A stretch of DNA of 35,172 nt from Pararhodobacter sp. (GTDB lineage Bacteria > Pseudomonadota > Alphaproteobacteria > Rhodobacterales > Rhodobacteraceae): positions 1-35,172 of the forward strand of contig JAFIED010000198.1 in NCBI GenBank assembly GCA_020832805.1, in the 5' to 3' direction. Position numbers and translations under genes: made by a program. Every line of letters starts with the position of its first letter. Position 1 is the stretch's first letter. The notes below the pieces were generated by a model. The model had not been told where the DNA came from and ran no database searches. It worked only from the letters and a program-made list of their open reading frames with translations. Below, one piece after another: positions 26,162-34,618 of this stretch.

Positions 26162-26766
26162 CCTGGATCACCGAACTGGACGCGCTGGAGGCGCTTTACC
26201 CCGAGCCTCCCTCGCAAGCCGCCATCGCCAAGGTGGCCCGCTGCCTGACCCCGGCCTATCGCGCCTGGATCGACCGTCCGCGCTTTTGCATGCTGGCCCC
26301 GGTCGGCCCGCAGGGCACCGATTGCTCGCCGCGCGGCGATGACGGCCCGGTGGTCAGCGTGCTGGACCCCACCACACTGGCCCTGCCCGACTGGCGCGGC
26401 AACAACCGGCTGGACAGCCTGCGCAACATCGTGGCCGATGGGCGGGTATCGCTGACCTTCATGGTGGCGGGCGCACAAGAGATCTTGCGCGTGAACGGCA
26501 ACGCACGGCTGTCAGTTGCGCCAGACCTGCTGGCGCGGTTCAACCGCGCGGGCCGGCAGCCGCGTTGCGTGGTGGTGGTGGCGCTGGGCGAAGTCTACAT
26601 GCAATGCGCCAAATCGCTGATGCGGTCGCGGCTGTGGCAGGATGGCGACCAGTCGGCCGGGCTGCCCAGCCTTGGCACGATCCTGCAGGAAGGCACGGCA
26701 GGCGGTATTGATGCGGTCGCCTTTGATACGGCCGCCCCCATCCGCGCCCGGGAACGGATGTGGTAG
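26158..26766 (+). CDS. FMN-dependent PPOX-type flavoprotein (MSMEG_1061-like)
   Basis: The 202-residue protein has the pyridoxamine-phosphate-oxidase-like split barrel. Recognisable segments are FCMLAPVGPQGTDCSPRGD, LALPDWRGNNRLDSLRNI, VSLTFMVAGAQEILRVNG and VYMQCAKSLMRSRLW, as in the MSMEG_1061 family of FMN-binding proteins. The substrate is unknown; it probably binds FMN and reduces a small molecule in the cytosol. ATG 26158 overlaps the plsC stop (ATGA), so it is translationally coupled. An upstream open frame inside plsC is rejected. Confidence 0.8.
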   Translation: MTWITELDALEALYPEPPSQAAIAKVARCLTPAYRAWIDRPRFCMLAPVGPQGTDCSPRGDDGPVVSVLDPTTLALPDWRGNNRLDSLRNIVADGRVSLTFMVAGAQEILRVNGNARLSVAPDLLARFNRAGRQPRCVVVVALGEVYMQCAKSLMRSRLWQDGDQSAGLPSLGTILQEGTAGGIDAVAFDTAAPIRARERMW

Positions 26767-26779
26767 GCGGCAACGGCGC

Positions 26780-27439
26780 ATGCCCCGAATACCCCAGAAG
26801 CCGGCGATGCGTGGCAGTCAGAAATGGCTGCAACGCGCCGTCGCCCATGCGCCGCATCTGTTGCAGCCGCCTGGCCTGCCGCCGCTGACCTGGCGCTCGC
26901 CCCTGGCCAATGACGATTTTGCCGAATACAGCGACGCCGCTTTTCTGCAGCGGCTGGGCCTTGACCATCTGGTGCCCTTGATTGGCGGGTTCTGGCCCCG
27001 TGGCGGCCCGGTATGGGATGGTCTGGCCATAGCCGGCAAGGCCGTTGTCCTGGTCGAGGCCAAGGCCCATCTGCGCGAGGCCATCAGCACCCCTTGCGCC
27101 GCAACCGCCACCGAAAGCCGCGCACGCATCAGCGCTGCCCTGGCCGATGCGCGCGGCGCACTGGGCGGCGATGATCGATCAGACTGGATGCGGGTATTCT
27201 TCCAGCAGGCCAACCGGCTGGCGCATCTGCACTGGCTTGTTGCGCAGGGCGTGGATGCGCATCTGTTGCAGGTCGGTTTTTGTGGTGATCACGCCATGCG
27301 CCTGCCCGGAACGGCCGAAGCATGGCAGGCGATGGACATGGCCGTGCTGCATGCTTTGGGCCTGGGTCAGGCCCATCCGTTGGCGGGCCGCGTTCACCAT
27401 CTGCACCCGCCGGTTTCCCTGTTGCCAGCCGCCGGTTAG
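26780..27439 (+). CDS. unknown protein with PD-(D/E)XK nuclease-like motif
   Basis: The 219-residue protein is not recognised. From residue 76 it reads [22 protein letters not shown]: Asp80, a hydrophobic strand, then Glu93-Ala-Lys95, the order and spacing of D...(D/E)XK restriction-type nucleases. A later helix-strand segment ([18 protein letters not shown], about 141-158, then DAHLLQVGF) would fit the rest of the core. It may act on nucleic acid or be an inactive relative. It starts 13 bases after the PPOX gene; ATG 26780 or 26807 are both possible. Its stop overlaps that of convergent accA by 4 bases. Confidence 0.7.
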   Translation: MPRIPQKPAMRGSQKWLQRAVAHAPHLLQPPGLPPLTWRSPLANDDFAEYSDAAFLQRLGLDHLVPLIGGFWPRGGPVWDGLAIAGKAVVLVEAKAHLREAISTPCAATATESRARISAALADARGALGGDDRSDWMRVFFQQANRLAHLHWLVAQGVDAHLLQVGFCGDHAMRLPGTAEAWQAMDMAVLHALGLGQAHPLAGRVHHLHPPVSLLPAAG

Positions 27440-28395
27440 GCGGCCAGCCCTTTCTGCCCCATGTCCAGAAACTTGCGCCGGCGCCCGGCGATCAGGGCTT
27501 CGGGCGCCTTTGCTGACAGCCCGTCCAGGGCCCCTTGCAGGGCTGCGCCCACGGCCTCGATCGTGGCCTTGCGGTCACGTTGCGCCCCGCCGCGGGGTTC
27601 CGGCACGATCTGGTCGATCACGCCCAGCTTCAACAGGTCCTGCGCGGTCAGCTTCAGCGCGTCGGCGGCCTCGCGCATCTTTTCGGCATCCTTCCACAGG
27701 ATCGAGGCGCAGCCTTCGGGCGAGATGACCGAATAAACCGAATGTTCCAGCATCATCACGCGGTCGGCGGTGGCCAGTGCCACTGCCCCGCCCGAACCGC
27801 CCTCGCCGATCACCACCGACACCAGCGGGACACCGATCTCCAGGCATTTCTGGGTGGACCGCGCAATCGCTTCGGCCTGGCCGCGTTCCTCTGCCCCCTT
27901 GCCGGGATAGGCGCCCGGGGTGTCGACCAGCGTGATCACCGGCAGGCCGAACCGATGCGCCAGATCCATCAGGCGAATCGCCTTGCGGTAACCCTCGGGC
28001 CGGGCCATGCCGAAATTGCGCGCAATGCGCGATTTCGTGTCATCGCCCTTTTCCTGGCCGATCACCACAACCGGACGGTCATGAAACCGCGCCAGCCCGC
28101 CCATGATGGCCGCATCGTCGGCAAAGTTGCGGTCGCCGGCCAGCGGCGTGTATTCGGCAAACAACGCGTCGATGTAATCACGGCAATGCGGCCGGTCAGG
28201 GTGGCGGGCGACCAGGCATTTGCGCCAGGGCGACAGGTTGCGGTAAAGATCGCCCAGCATGCTTTCGGCCTTGCGGTCCAGCGCCTCGGCCTCTTTCTCG
28301 ACATCCATCTCGGGATTGGCCCGCGCCATGGCGCGCAACTCGGCCGACTTGCCCTCGATCTCGGCCAAGGGCTTTTCGAACTCCAGGTAATTCAT
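27436..28395 (-). CDS. accA: acetyl-CoA carboxylase carboxyltransferase subunit alpha
   Basis: Carboxyltransferase alpha subunit that with AccD transfers the carboxyl group from biotin to acetyl-CoA, the first step of fatty acid synthesis. The 319-residue product starts [16 protein letters not shown] and carries the crotonase-like core with [22 protein letters not shown] (region about 119-140), [17 protein letters not shown] and [19 protein letters not shown]. The length is normal. ATG 28395 has AGAGGGG upstream and is preferred to 28413. Its stop TAA overlaps the TAG of the plus-strand gene. Confidence 0.97.
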   Translation of the reverse strand: MNYLEFEKPLAEIEGKSAELRAMARANPEMDVEKEAEALDRKAESMLGDLYRNLSPWRKCLVARHPDRPHCRDYIDALFAEYTPLAGDRNFADDAAIMGGLARFHDRPVVVIGQEKGDDTKSRIARNFGMARPEGYRKAIRLMDLAHRFGLPVITLVDTPGAYPGKGAEERGQAEAIARSTQKCLEIGVPLVSVVIGEGGSGGAVALATADRVMMLEHSVYSVISPEGCASILWKDAEKMREAADALKLTAQDLLKLGVIDQIVPEPRGGAQRDRKATIEAVGAALQGALDGLSAKAPEALIAGRRRKFLDMGQKGLAA

Positions 28396-28421
28396 CGCGG
28401 CCCCTCTAGACAATCGCGCCT

Positions 28422-28450
28422 TATATGCCCGTGCATGCGACGCGATGCAA
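28422..28450 (-). promoter_or_regulatory. candidate sigma-70 promoter of accA
   Basis: On the minus strand TTGCAT (28450-28445), 17 bases, CATATA (28427-28422, or TATAAG two bases later) form a plausible promoter, about 27 bases before the accA ATG. Confidence 0.45.
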
Positions 28451-28472
28451 CGCCGCTGACCCGGCTTATCAC

Positions 28473-28490
28473 GCCCGCTTCATCGCGGGC
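28473..28490 (-). terminator. hairpin downstream of xseA
   Basis: GCCCGC (28473-28478) and GCGGGC (28485-28490) form a perfect 6-bp stem with a six-base loop, about 65 bases after the xseA stop on the minus strand. No T run follows. Confidence 0.3.
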
Positions 28491-28553
28491 CGATGGGCTG
28501 GTGCGGCGCGTCTCCTGCGCCTGTGTCGACCCGCCGGCACCTGCCTGCGGCGC

Positions 28554-30110
28554 TCAGAACAGCGAGCCCTGACCGGGCTCATCACTGCCGCTGACAGGCC
28601 CCGCCCCCCGGCGCTTGCCCCCTGGTGTCAGTGGCGCCGCCTCCAGCGTGCCATCGGCCATTTCCACGGTGAAACGCGCCGCGGCACGGGCGGCCGCCAC
28701 ACCCTTGATCACGCTGCCATCGACCGTGCGCAGCACGGCAAAGCCCCTGCCCAGCGTCTGCGGATAGCCCAGGGCCAGGCGCATGCGCTCCAACCCTGCC
28801 AGACGGTCGGCCAGGGCGCGCAGCCGCGCATCCTGCGCCGCAGACGCGCGGGCACCAAGCCGTGCCAGTTCTGGCACCTTGCGCGCGATCTCGCGCCGCA
28901 GGGGCTGGGGCGACGGGCGCAAGGCTGCCAGGCGGTCCTGTCGCCGTGCCAACCCCCGGGTCAGGGCGGGCGCCAGCCGCGCCGCGCGCGCCTCCAGCGC
29001 CTCGGCCCGGCGGCTGAACAGCGCGCGCAGGCTTGATACCCGCAGACCGGCCGCAGCCCGGCCCAGGTCAAGCCGCTTGCGGTCGGCCAACGCGCGCAGC
29101 GAGCCCGCAAACCGCCCCGCCGCCATGTCAAAGCGCTGCACGGGGCTGGCCAGCAATGCCTCTGGTCTGGGCAGCGCACGGGTCAGATCGCGCAGCCGCT
29201 GGGCCCGCAATTGCACCGCTCCACGCCCGGCACGCTCCAGCCGGGCACCCAGCGTGGCCACCTGCGCCAGCAGATCGGCGCGCACCGGCACCGCCAGTTC
29301 CGCCGCGGCCGTGGGCGTGGGCGCGCGCAGGTCGGCGGCGTAATCGATCAATGTGATGTCAGTCTCATGCCCGACGGCGGAAATCAGCGGAATGGCGCTT
29401 TCTGCCGCGGCGCGCACCACCAATTCATCGTTGAAGCCCCACAGATCCTCTATCGAGCCGCCACCACGCGCCACGATCAGCACATCGGGGCGCGGCACCG
29501 GCCCGCCCGGCGCCAATGCGTTGAAGCCCCGAATGGCGGCCACCACCTGTGGCGGGCACCGTTCGCCCTGCACCGCCACCGGCCAGACGATGACATGGCT
29601 GGGGAACCGGTCTGCCAGCCGGTGCAGGATATCGCGGATCACCGCGCCGGTGGGCGAGGTGATCACCCCGATGACGCGCGGCAGAAACGGGATCGGCCGC
29701 TTGCGCGCGGCGTCAAACAAGCCTGCCGCCGCCAGCGCCTTGCGCCGGGCCTCCAGCATGGCCATCAGGGCACCGGCCCCGGCGGGTTCGACCTGTTCGA
29801 CCTGCAATTGATATTTCGACTGCGGCGCAAAGGTCGTCATGCGGCCGGTGGCGATGCCCTCCATCCCCTCTTCCGGGCGCACCGCCATGCGCGCGACCTG
29901 GCCCTTCCAGCTGACCGCCGCGATCACCGCGCGATCATCCTTGAGGTCGAAGTACATGTGGCCGGTGCGTGCCACCACCACGCGCCCCACCTCGCCGCGC
30001 ACCCGGACCCGCCCGAACTCGCCCTCGACAACTCTTTTGACCGCGCCCGATATCTCGGACACGCTGTATTCATGGGCGTTCGAGGGGGGCGTATCGTCCA
30101 GCAGGTCCAT
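28554..30110 (-). CDS. xseA: exodeoxyribonuclease VII large subunit
   Basis: Large subunit of ExoVII, which degrades single-stranded DNA in both directions. The 518-residue product has an N-terminal OB fold (about 12-110; RVRGEVGRVVVARTGHMYFDLKD region), the catalytic domain with IGVITSPTGAVIRDI, RGGGSIEDLWGFNDE, SAVGHETDITLIDYAADLR and APTPTAAAE, and a long Ala/Arg/Leu-rich coiled-coil domain (about 270-440). The end GSLF is typical of the family. The small subunit xseB is not nearby. It is divergent from purD with 71 bases between the starts. Confidence 0.95.
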   Translation of the reverse strand: MDLLDDTPPSNAHEYSVSEISGAVKRVVEGEFGRVRVRGEVGRVVVARTGHMYFDLKDDRAVIAAVSWKGQVARMAVRPEEGMEGIATGRMTTFAPQSKYQLQVEQVEPAGAGALMAMLEARRKALAAAGLFDAARKRPIPFLPRVIGVITSPTGAVIRDILHRLADRFPSHVIVWPVAVQGERCPPQVVAAIRGFNALAPGGPVPRPDVLIVARGGGSIEDLWGFNDELVVRAAAESAIPLISAVGHETDITLIDYAADLRAPTPTAAAELAVPVRADLLAQVATLGARLERAGRGAVQLRAQRLRDLTRALPRPEALLASPVQRFDMAAGRFAGSLRALADRKRLDLGRAAAGLRVSSLRALFSRRAEALEARAARLAPALTRGLARRQDRLAALRPSPQPLRREIARKVPELARLGARASAAQDARLRALADRLAGLERMRLALGYPQTLGRGFAVLRTVDGSVIKGVAAARAAARFTVEMADGTLEAAPLTPGGKRRGAGPVSGSDEPGQGSLF

Positions 30111-30120
30111 GATGCCTCGC

Positions 30121-30149
30121 TTGTCTTGGCGCGGCGGTCAGCTTAGAAC
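30121..30149 (+). promoter_or_regulatory. candidate sigma-70 promoter of purD
   Basis: TTGTCT (30121-30126), 17 bases, TAGAAC (30144-30149), about 32 bases before the purD ATG and within the only space available between purD and xseA. Each box matches the consensus at four positions. Confidence 0.5.
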
Positions 30150-30181
30150 GCCGGCCAGACGGGGCCAAGGGGTGAGCGGGC

Positions 30182-31444
30182 ATGAACATACTGGTGCTGG
30201 GCGGCGGCGGGCGCGAGCATGCGCTGGCCTGGGCAATCAAGCAAAACCCCAAATGCGACCGCATGATCGTGGCGCCGGGCAATGCCGGGATCGCGCAGAT
30301 CGCCGAATGCGCAACGCTGAACGCCGAGAAGCCCGCGCTGGTGGTGCGGTTTTGCGAAGAGAACGCCGTGGATTTCGTGGTGATCGGCCCAGAGGCACCG
30401 CTGGCCGCCGGCGTGGGCGATGCATTGCGCGCGGCAGGCATCGCCTGTTTCGGCCCCTCGGCAGCGGCGGCCCGGCTGGAGGCGTCAAAGGCGTTCACCA
30501 AGGAAATCTGCGACGCGGTCGGCGCGCCCACCGCGGGCTGGGCGCGGTTCACCGATGCCGCGGCGGCGCGGTCCCATGTCACCGAAAAGGGGCTGCCGCT
30601 GGTCATCAAGGCCGACGGGCTGGCTGCGGGCAAGGGCGTGGTCATCCCACAGACGCTGGACGAGGCGCTGGGCGCGATCGACATGATGTTTGACGGTGCC
30701 TATGGCGCGGCCGGTGCCACCGTGGTGATCGAAGAATTCATGGCCGGCGAAGAGGCCAGTTTCTTTGTGCTGGTCGATGGCGAGGCCGTGTTGCCCATCG
30801 GCACCGCGCAGGACCACAAGCGCGTGGGCGAGGGCGATACAGGCCCCAACACCGGGGGCATGGGCGCCTATTCGCCCGCGCCGGTACTGACCGAGTCGAT
30901 TCAGCAACAGGTGCTGGACGAGATCATCACACCCTGCATGGCCGAAATGGCACGGCGCGGCATGCCCTATCAGGGCGTGCTGTATGCCGGGTTGATGATC
31001 CAGGACGGCCGCGCGCGCCTGGTGGAATACAACGTCCGTTTCGGCGACCCCGAGTGCCAGGTGCTGATGATGCGGCTGGGCGCGCAGGTGCTGGACCTGA
31101 TGCTGGCCTGCGCCGAGGGGCGGCTGGCCAAGGCGCGTGTGAACTGGGCGGACGACCATGCGTTGACAGTGGTGATGGCGGCGCGCGGATATCCCGGTGA
31201 CTATGCGAAGGGCAGCGCCATCAAGGGGCTTGAAACGCTGACTGAAGACAGTTTCAACATGATGTTCCACGCCGGTACGCGGCTGGAGGCGGGGCAGGTT
31301 GTGGCCGCGGGGGGCCGGGTGCTGAACGCCACCGCGCGCGCCGGCACCCTGGCACAGGCGCAGGCACAGGCCTATGCGCTGGTCGATGCCGTTGACTGGC
31401 CAGAGGGTTTTTGCCGGCGCGATATCGGCTGGCGCGCGCTGTAG
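30182..31444 (+). CDS. purD: phosphoribosylamine--glycine ligase
   Basis: ATP-dependent ligation of glycine to phosphoribosylamine, the second step of purine synthesis. The 420-residue product has the N-domain GGGGREHALAWAI, ATP-grasp segments (LVIKADGLAAGKGVV, EEFMAGEEASFFVLVDG), GPNTGGMGAYSPAPVL and VEYNVRFGDPECQVLMMRL. The length is normal. AGGGGTGAG precedes the ATG. Confidence 0.97.
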   Translation: MNILVLGGGGREHALAWAIKQNPKCDRMIVAPGNAGIAQIAECATLNAEKPALVVRFCEENAVDFVVIGPEAPLAAGVGDALRAAGIACFGPSAAAARLEASKAFTKEICDAVGAPTAGWARFTDAAAARSHVTEKGLPLVIKADGLAAGKGVVIPQTLDEALGAIDMMFDGAYGAAGATVVIEEFMAGEEASFFVLVDGEAVLPIGTAQDHKRVGEGDTGPNTGGMGAYSPAPVLTESIQQQVLDEIITPCMAEMARRGMPYQGVLYAGLMIQDGRARLVEYNVRFGDPECQVLMMRLGAQVLDLMLACAEGRLAKARVNWADDHALTVVMAARGYPGDYAKGSAIKGLETLTEDSFNMMFHAGTRLEAGQVVAAGGRVLNATARAGTLAQAQAQAYALVDAVDWPEGFCRRDIGWRAL

Positions 31445-31486
31445 CGACCGGCGCCTGGGCGAGGCGTGCGGCCCGGCCCGCGCGGG

Positions 31487-31536
31487 GTCAGGCGGTCTGT
31501 CAGGGGGGCGCTTGCCCTGTGTGCGTTGCGCCTGAC
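31487..31536 (+). terminator. nested inverted repeats between purD and recO
   Basis: GTCAGGCG (31487-31494) and CGCCTGAC (31529-31536) are perfect 8-bp complements, and inside them CAGGG (31501-31505) pairs with CCCTG (31515-31519). The pair lies 43 bases past the purD stop. A T run (31556-31561) occurs about 20 bases later. It may end purD transcripts, possibly incompletely. Confidence 0.45.
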
Positions 31537-31551
31537 CGGATGGCAGGGCAG

Positions 31552-31577
31552 ATGAGTATTTTTGGCAAGATGATGAG
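31552..31577 (+). repeat. GATGAGTATTTTTGGCAAGATGA-type intergenic motif
   Basis: The AT-rich block from 31551 (ATGAGTATTTTTGGCAAGAT then GATGAG) stands out sharply from its GC-rich surroundings. From memory, similar GAGTATTT...AAGATGA motifs recur between genes in Rhodobacterales; only this copy was seen here. It ends at the recO ribosome site. Confidence 0.4.
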
Positions 31578-31586
31578 CCTTGCGTG

Positions 31587-32312
31587 ATGGAGTGGATCGG
31601 CGAAGGCATCTGCCTGGGCATGCGCCGTCATGGCGAGAGCGCGGCCATTCTGGAGGTTCTGACCGCCGATCACGGGCGCCATGCCGGCGTTGTGCGCGGC
31701 GGCGGCGGCCGGCGCATGGCGCCGGTTCTGCAGCCGGGCGCGCAGTTGCACCTGGTCTGGCGCGCGCGACTGGACGGGCATATCGGCAGTTTCAGCGTCG
31801 AACCTCTGCGCGCGCGCGCCCCGGGGTTGCTGGGCAATGCCGAACGGTTGGCGGCGCTGAACGCCTTTTGCGCCCTGGCGCTTTTCGCCCTGCCCGAGCG
31901 CGAGCCGCAACCGCGCCTGTATGCGGCCGGGGTGGCGCTGCTGGACCGGCTGGCGGAGGGCGAAGGCTGGTATGGTGCCTATCTTGGGTGGGAACTGCTG
32001 TTGCTGGAGGAAAGCGGCTATGGGCTGGATCTGTCTGCCTGTGCGCTGAGCGGGGCGCGCAGGGGTCTGTCGCATGTATCGCCACGCAGCGGGCGGGCAG
32101 TGACCGCGGCGGCGGCGGGGGCGTATACGGACCGCCTGCTGCCGCTGCCCCCGCTGCTGGCCGATCCCGCCGCGCAGGTGGATGACCCCAGGCGCCAGAT
32201 GCGCGACGGCCTGCGTACAACCGGGCATTTTCTGGCGCAGGTGCTGGCCCCGGCGCTGGGCGAGCACCCCCTGCCCGAGGCGCGCGCGCGACTGGTGGCG
32301 CGCTTTGCCTGA
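31587..32312 (+). CDS. recO: DNA repair protein RecO
   Basis: RecO loads RecA on SSB-coated DNA together with RecR. The 241-residue product starts MEWIGEGICLGMRRHGESAAILEV, has the N-terminal OB fold (about 1-80; HGRHAGVVRGG), then the helical C-domain with LDLSACALSG and YVSP-like SHVSPRSGRAV. The zinc-binding Cys cluster of some RecO proteins is not present. ATG 31587 is preferred; the GTG just before (31584) is an alternative. Confidence 0.93.
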   Translation: MEWIGEGICLGMRRHGESAAILEVLTADHGRHAGVVRGGGGRRMAPVLQPGAQLHLVWRARLDGHIGSFSVEPLRARAPGLLGNAERLAALNAFCALALFALPEREPQPRLYAAGVALLDRLAEGEGWYGAYLGWELLLLEESGYGLDLSACALSGARRGLSHVSPRSGRAVTAAAAGAYTDRLLPLPPLLADPAAQVDDPRRQMRDGLRTTGHFLAQVLAPALGEHPLPEARARLVARFA

Positions 32313-32342
32313 GACCGGCCGGCAAGCGGTGCGGCGGCGCGC

Positions 32343-33134
32343 CTATCCCTCGTTGCGGATGATTCGGGTGAAGCCGTCAAAGATTTCGGCATTGCCCGCA
32401 ATCAGGCTGCCGGTATCCAGAATCGAGCTGCCCTCGCGGATCGGTTCGACAAAGCCCCCCGCCGCGCGCACCAGCAGCAGACCCGCCGCAACATCCCAGG
32501 GTTTCAGGCCCCGCTCCCAATAGCCGTCCAACCGACCGGCCGCCACATAGGCCAGATCAAGCGACGCCGCGCCCCAGCGGCGCAGGCCGGCACAGACCGG
32601 CATCAGCCGGGCGACATCCTGCAGTGTCGCGGGCAGCGCCGGGCGGGCACCAAAGGGCACGCCGGTGGCAAACAGCGCCTCGTTCATGCGCGCGCGGCCA
32701 GAGACGCGCAATCGCTGATCGTTCAGAAAGGCGCCCAGGCCCTTTTCGGCGTAGAACAATTCGCCCTTGGCCGCATCAAAGACAACCGCCGCCGTGATCT
32801 CGCCCTTGTGTTCCAGCGCGATGGATACCGCCCAGTGCGGCAGGCCGTGCAGGAAGTTGGTGGTACCGTCCAGCGGGTCGACAATCCAGCGGCGGGTGGG
32901 GTCTGTGCCCGGTGTTTCGCCGGTTTCCTCGCCCAGCCAGCCGTAATTGGGCCGGGCGGTCATCAGGTCTTCGCGGATCAGGCGCTCGGCTTCGCGGTCG
33001 GCGCGGGTGACAAAGTCGCCGGGCCCCTTGGTGGAGACCTGCAGCTGTTCGACCTCGCGGAAGTCCTTGACAAGAGAGCGGCCGGCGCGGCGCGCAGCCT
33101 TGATCATGAGGTTGAGATTGGCGCTGCCCTGCAT
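32343..33134 (-). CDS. suhB: inositol monophosphatase family protein (SuhB-like)
   Basis: Mg-dependent phosphatase of inositol or related sugar phosphates; SuhB also acts in ribosomal RNA transcription in E. coli. The 263-residue product has metal ligands in WLGEE (Glu69/Glu70), WIVDPLDGTTNF (Asp86, Asp89), and KPWDVAAG (Asp213). AAAGGGTG precedes the ATG. It is convergent with recO with 30 bases between. Confidence 0.9.
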   Translation of the reverse strand: MQGSANLNLMIKAARRAGRSLVKDFREVEQLQVSTKGPGDFVTRADREAERLIREDLMTARPNYGWLGEETGETPGTDPTRRWIVDPLDGTTNFLHGLPHWAVSIALEHKGEITAAVVFDAAKGELFYAEKGLGAFLNDQRLRVSGRARMNEALFATGVPFGARPALPATLQDVARLMPVCAGLRRWGAASLDLAYVAAGRLDGYWERGLKPWDVAAGLLLVRAAGGFVEPIREGSSILDTGSLIAGNAEIFDGFTRIIRNEG

Positions 33135-33231
33135 CCTGCACCCTTTCCGATTGCCGGGGCGGCTTACGGCAAAGACGACAGGAAGGGAAGGGGCGTGCGG
33201 GGATCAAGGCGCGCGGTCAGCGACAACAGGG

Positions 33232-33708
33232 TCAGGGCCCCCAGACCGGCCCTTCGTCCGCGCGCTCTTCTTCCGGCGTGCGCGGGGGCGCGGGATCTGC
33301 CGGGCGCGGGGCAAGGGTGGTGATTGCCGACCGATCGATGCTGCCCCGCGGGATGACCACCTCGGCCTGCGGTGCGGGCACGCGGCCTTCGGGGCGGGCG
33401 ATCGCGGGGCCGCAATCCTGTGGCCGGTCGCGCGAGAACAGATGCGCCGGCACATAGCCGTGGTTGCGTGCGGCGCGCACGCGCACCCATCTGAAACTGA
33501 GTGGGCCACCCGGCACCACCTCGACCGCCTCGCAGCGGCCCACACGGCCGACCGTGCGGGCGTTATCGCGCGGGTCGATGCGCAGCGGGGTGGTTTCGGT
33601 CATCCAGCCGCGGGTCTGCCCGGCGGCAGGGGCAGGCAGCATGGCAGCGAGGGCGAGTGACGGGACAGCAAGCAGGCAAAGGCAGGAAAGGCGCGGGGCA
33701 ATCGGCAT
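33232..33708 (-). CDS. small exported SH3-like protein
   Basis: The 158-residue protein has a signal sequence (hydrophobic LSCLCLLAVPSLALAAML, cut near AAG at 30), an SH3-like domain at about 34-93 (TTPLRIDPRDNARTVGRV, WVRVRAARNHGYVPAHLFS), and a Pro/Arg/acidic C-terminal tail without structure. Probably periplasmic. GGAG precedes the ATG. The 97 bases between this stop and suhB start hold nothing recognisable. Confidence 0.7.
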   Translation of the reverse strand: MPIAPRLSCLCLLAVPSLALAAMLPAPAAGQTRGWMTETTPLRIDPRDNARTVGRVGRCEAVEVVPGGPLSFRWVRVRAARNHGYVPAHLFSRDRPQDCGPAIARPEGRVPAPQAEVVIPRGSIDRSAITTLAPRPADPAPPRTPEEERADEGPVWGP

Positions 33709-33917
33709 GGCGAATCTCCGGCGGTACTGGAACGGACCGCGCGAAGCATAGCCGATAAACCGGGGCTTGCGGAAATATTCGTCAGCGGGCAGCGGATGGG
33801 CCGCGCTGGCCGGTGCCGCGGGGATCGGTGTGGCAGCGGCAGAGCGATCGGCGCCGGGGGCCGGGTCCGGGGAACGAGCCGCCAGCAGCCTTGGCCGGCA
33901 GGCTTGGGACGTGTGGA

Positions 33918-34349
33918 TCAGGGGCCCCAGTAAGGTGGCTGCGGGGCGTCTTGCTGGTGATGGCGCGGGGGGCGATGCCCCTGATGCCGCTGCCCGCGCC
34001 GGTCATGCGGGCGGTGGCTGCGATGATGCGGCGCGCGATAGCTGTGGCGCGGCGGGTGCAGGAATGCAGGAGCGCGATCCTGTGCCCGGCTGCGGCAGAA
34101 AGACGGCCGCTGATACGAGACATAGCGCCCCGAGACCCAGCCCTGCCCGCTGCGCGATACCACGCGGTACCAGCCCCTGTGGGTGCCGCGCAGATCGACC
34201 TGCGTGCAACTGCGCAGCACCGTATGGATGCGGTGCCCGGTCGAGGGACCGGCGCGCAGATTGACATCCCGCGTGATCCAGCCGGCATGGGCGGCGGTGC
34301 CAAGGGTGATCAGCATGGTGGCAAGGGCGGCGGTCAGGAAACGGGTCAT
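33918..34349 (-). CDS. small exported SH3 protein with His/Arg-rich tail
   Basis: The 143-residue protein has a signal peptide (TRFLTAALATMLITLGTAAHA, region 2-22), an SH3_3-type domain at about 23-80 (TRDVNLRAGPSTGHRI, GWYRVVSRSGQGWVSGRYV), and a tail at about 85-143 that is strongly His/Arg/Pro-rich (HHRSHRPHDRRGQRHQGH). The tail may bind metal or nucleic acid, or be a low-complexity extension. Start ATG 34349 lies at the signal peptide; the frame is open to 34406. Shine-Dalgarno is weak. It lies 209 bases upstream of the other SH3 gene in the same direction. Confidence 0.65.
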   Translation of the reverse strand: MTRFLTAALATMLITLGTAAHAGWITRDVNLRAGPSTGHRIHTVLRSCTQVDLRGTHRGWYRVVSRSGQGWVSGRYVSYQRPSFCRSRAQDRAPAFLHPPRHSYRAPHHRSHRPHDRRGQRHQGHRPPRHHQQDAPQPPYWGP

Positions 34350-34519
34350 GGCGGATGCTCGCGGTGGCGGCGGGGTGCGTTGCGGATTGGCAACTGAACG
34401 TACCATGCCTGCGGGTGGTTCCCGATCAAGAACGGGTGTTGGGGCCGTGATGGGGCGCAGCCGTTGACGTTGCTGTCCTTGTCGTCACTCCCCTTCCGTG
34501 CGACGTCCCTGACGCTGTC

Positions 34520-34538
34520 GCCCAGGATTGACCCGGGC
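34520..34538 (-). terminator. possible terminator hairpin of ettA
   Basis: GCCCAGG (34520-34526) and CCCGGGC (34532-34538) pair over seven bases with one G-U, loop of five, about 80 bases past the ettA stop on the minus strand. No T run follows. The rest of 34350-34618 shows no gene. Confidence 0.3.
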
Positions 34539-34618
34539 TTCAGCGCGCAGCGGAGGCGTGCGAGGCAGCACGGGCGAGGTGTATCACTGGTTTTCGCGTT
34601 GCCGGCGTGCGAGCCCCC

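Noticed and set aside
27535-28572. 345-codon plus-strand open frame opposite accA
   Set aside because: No motif; accA on the minus strand is unambiguous.
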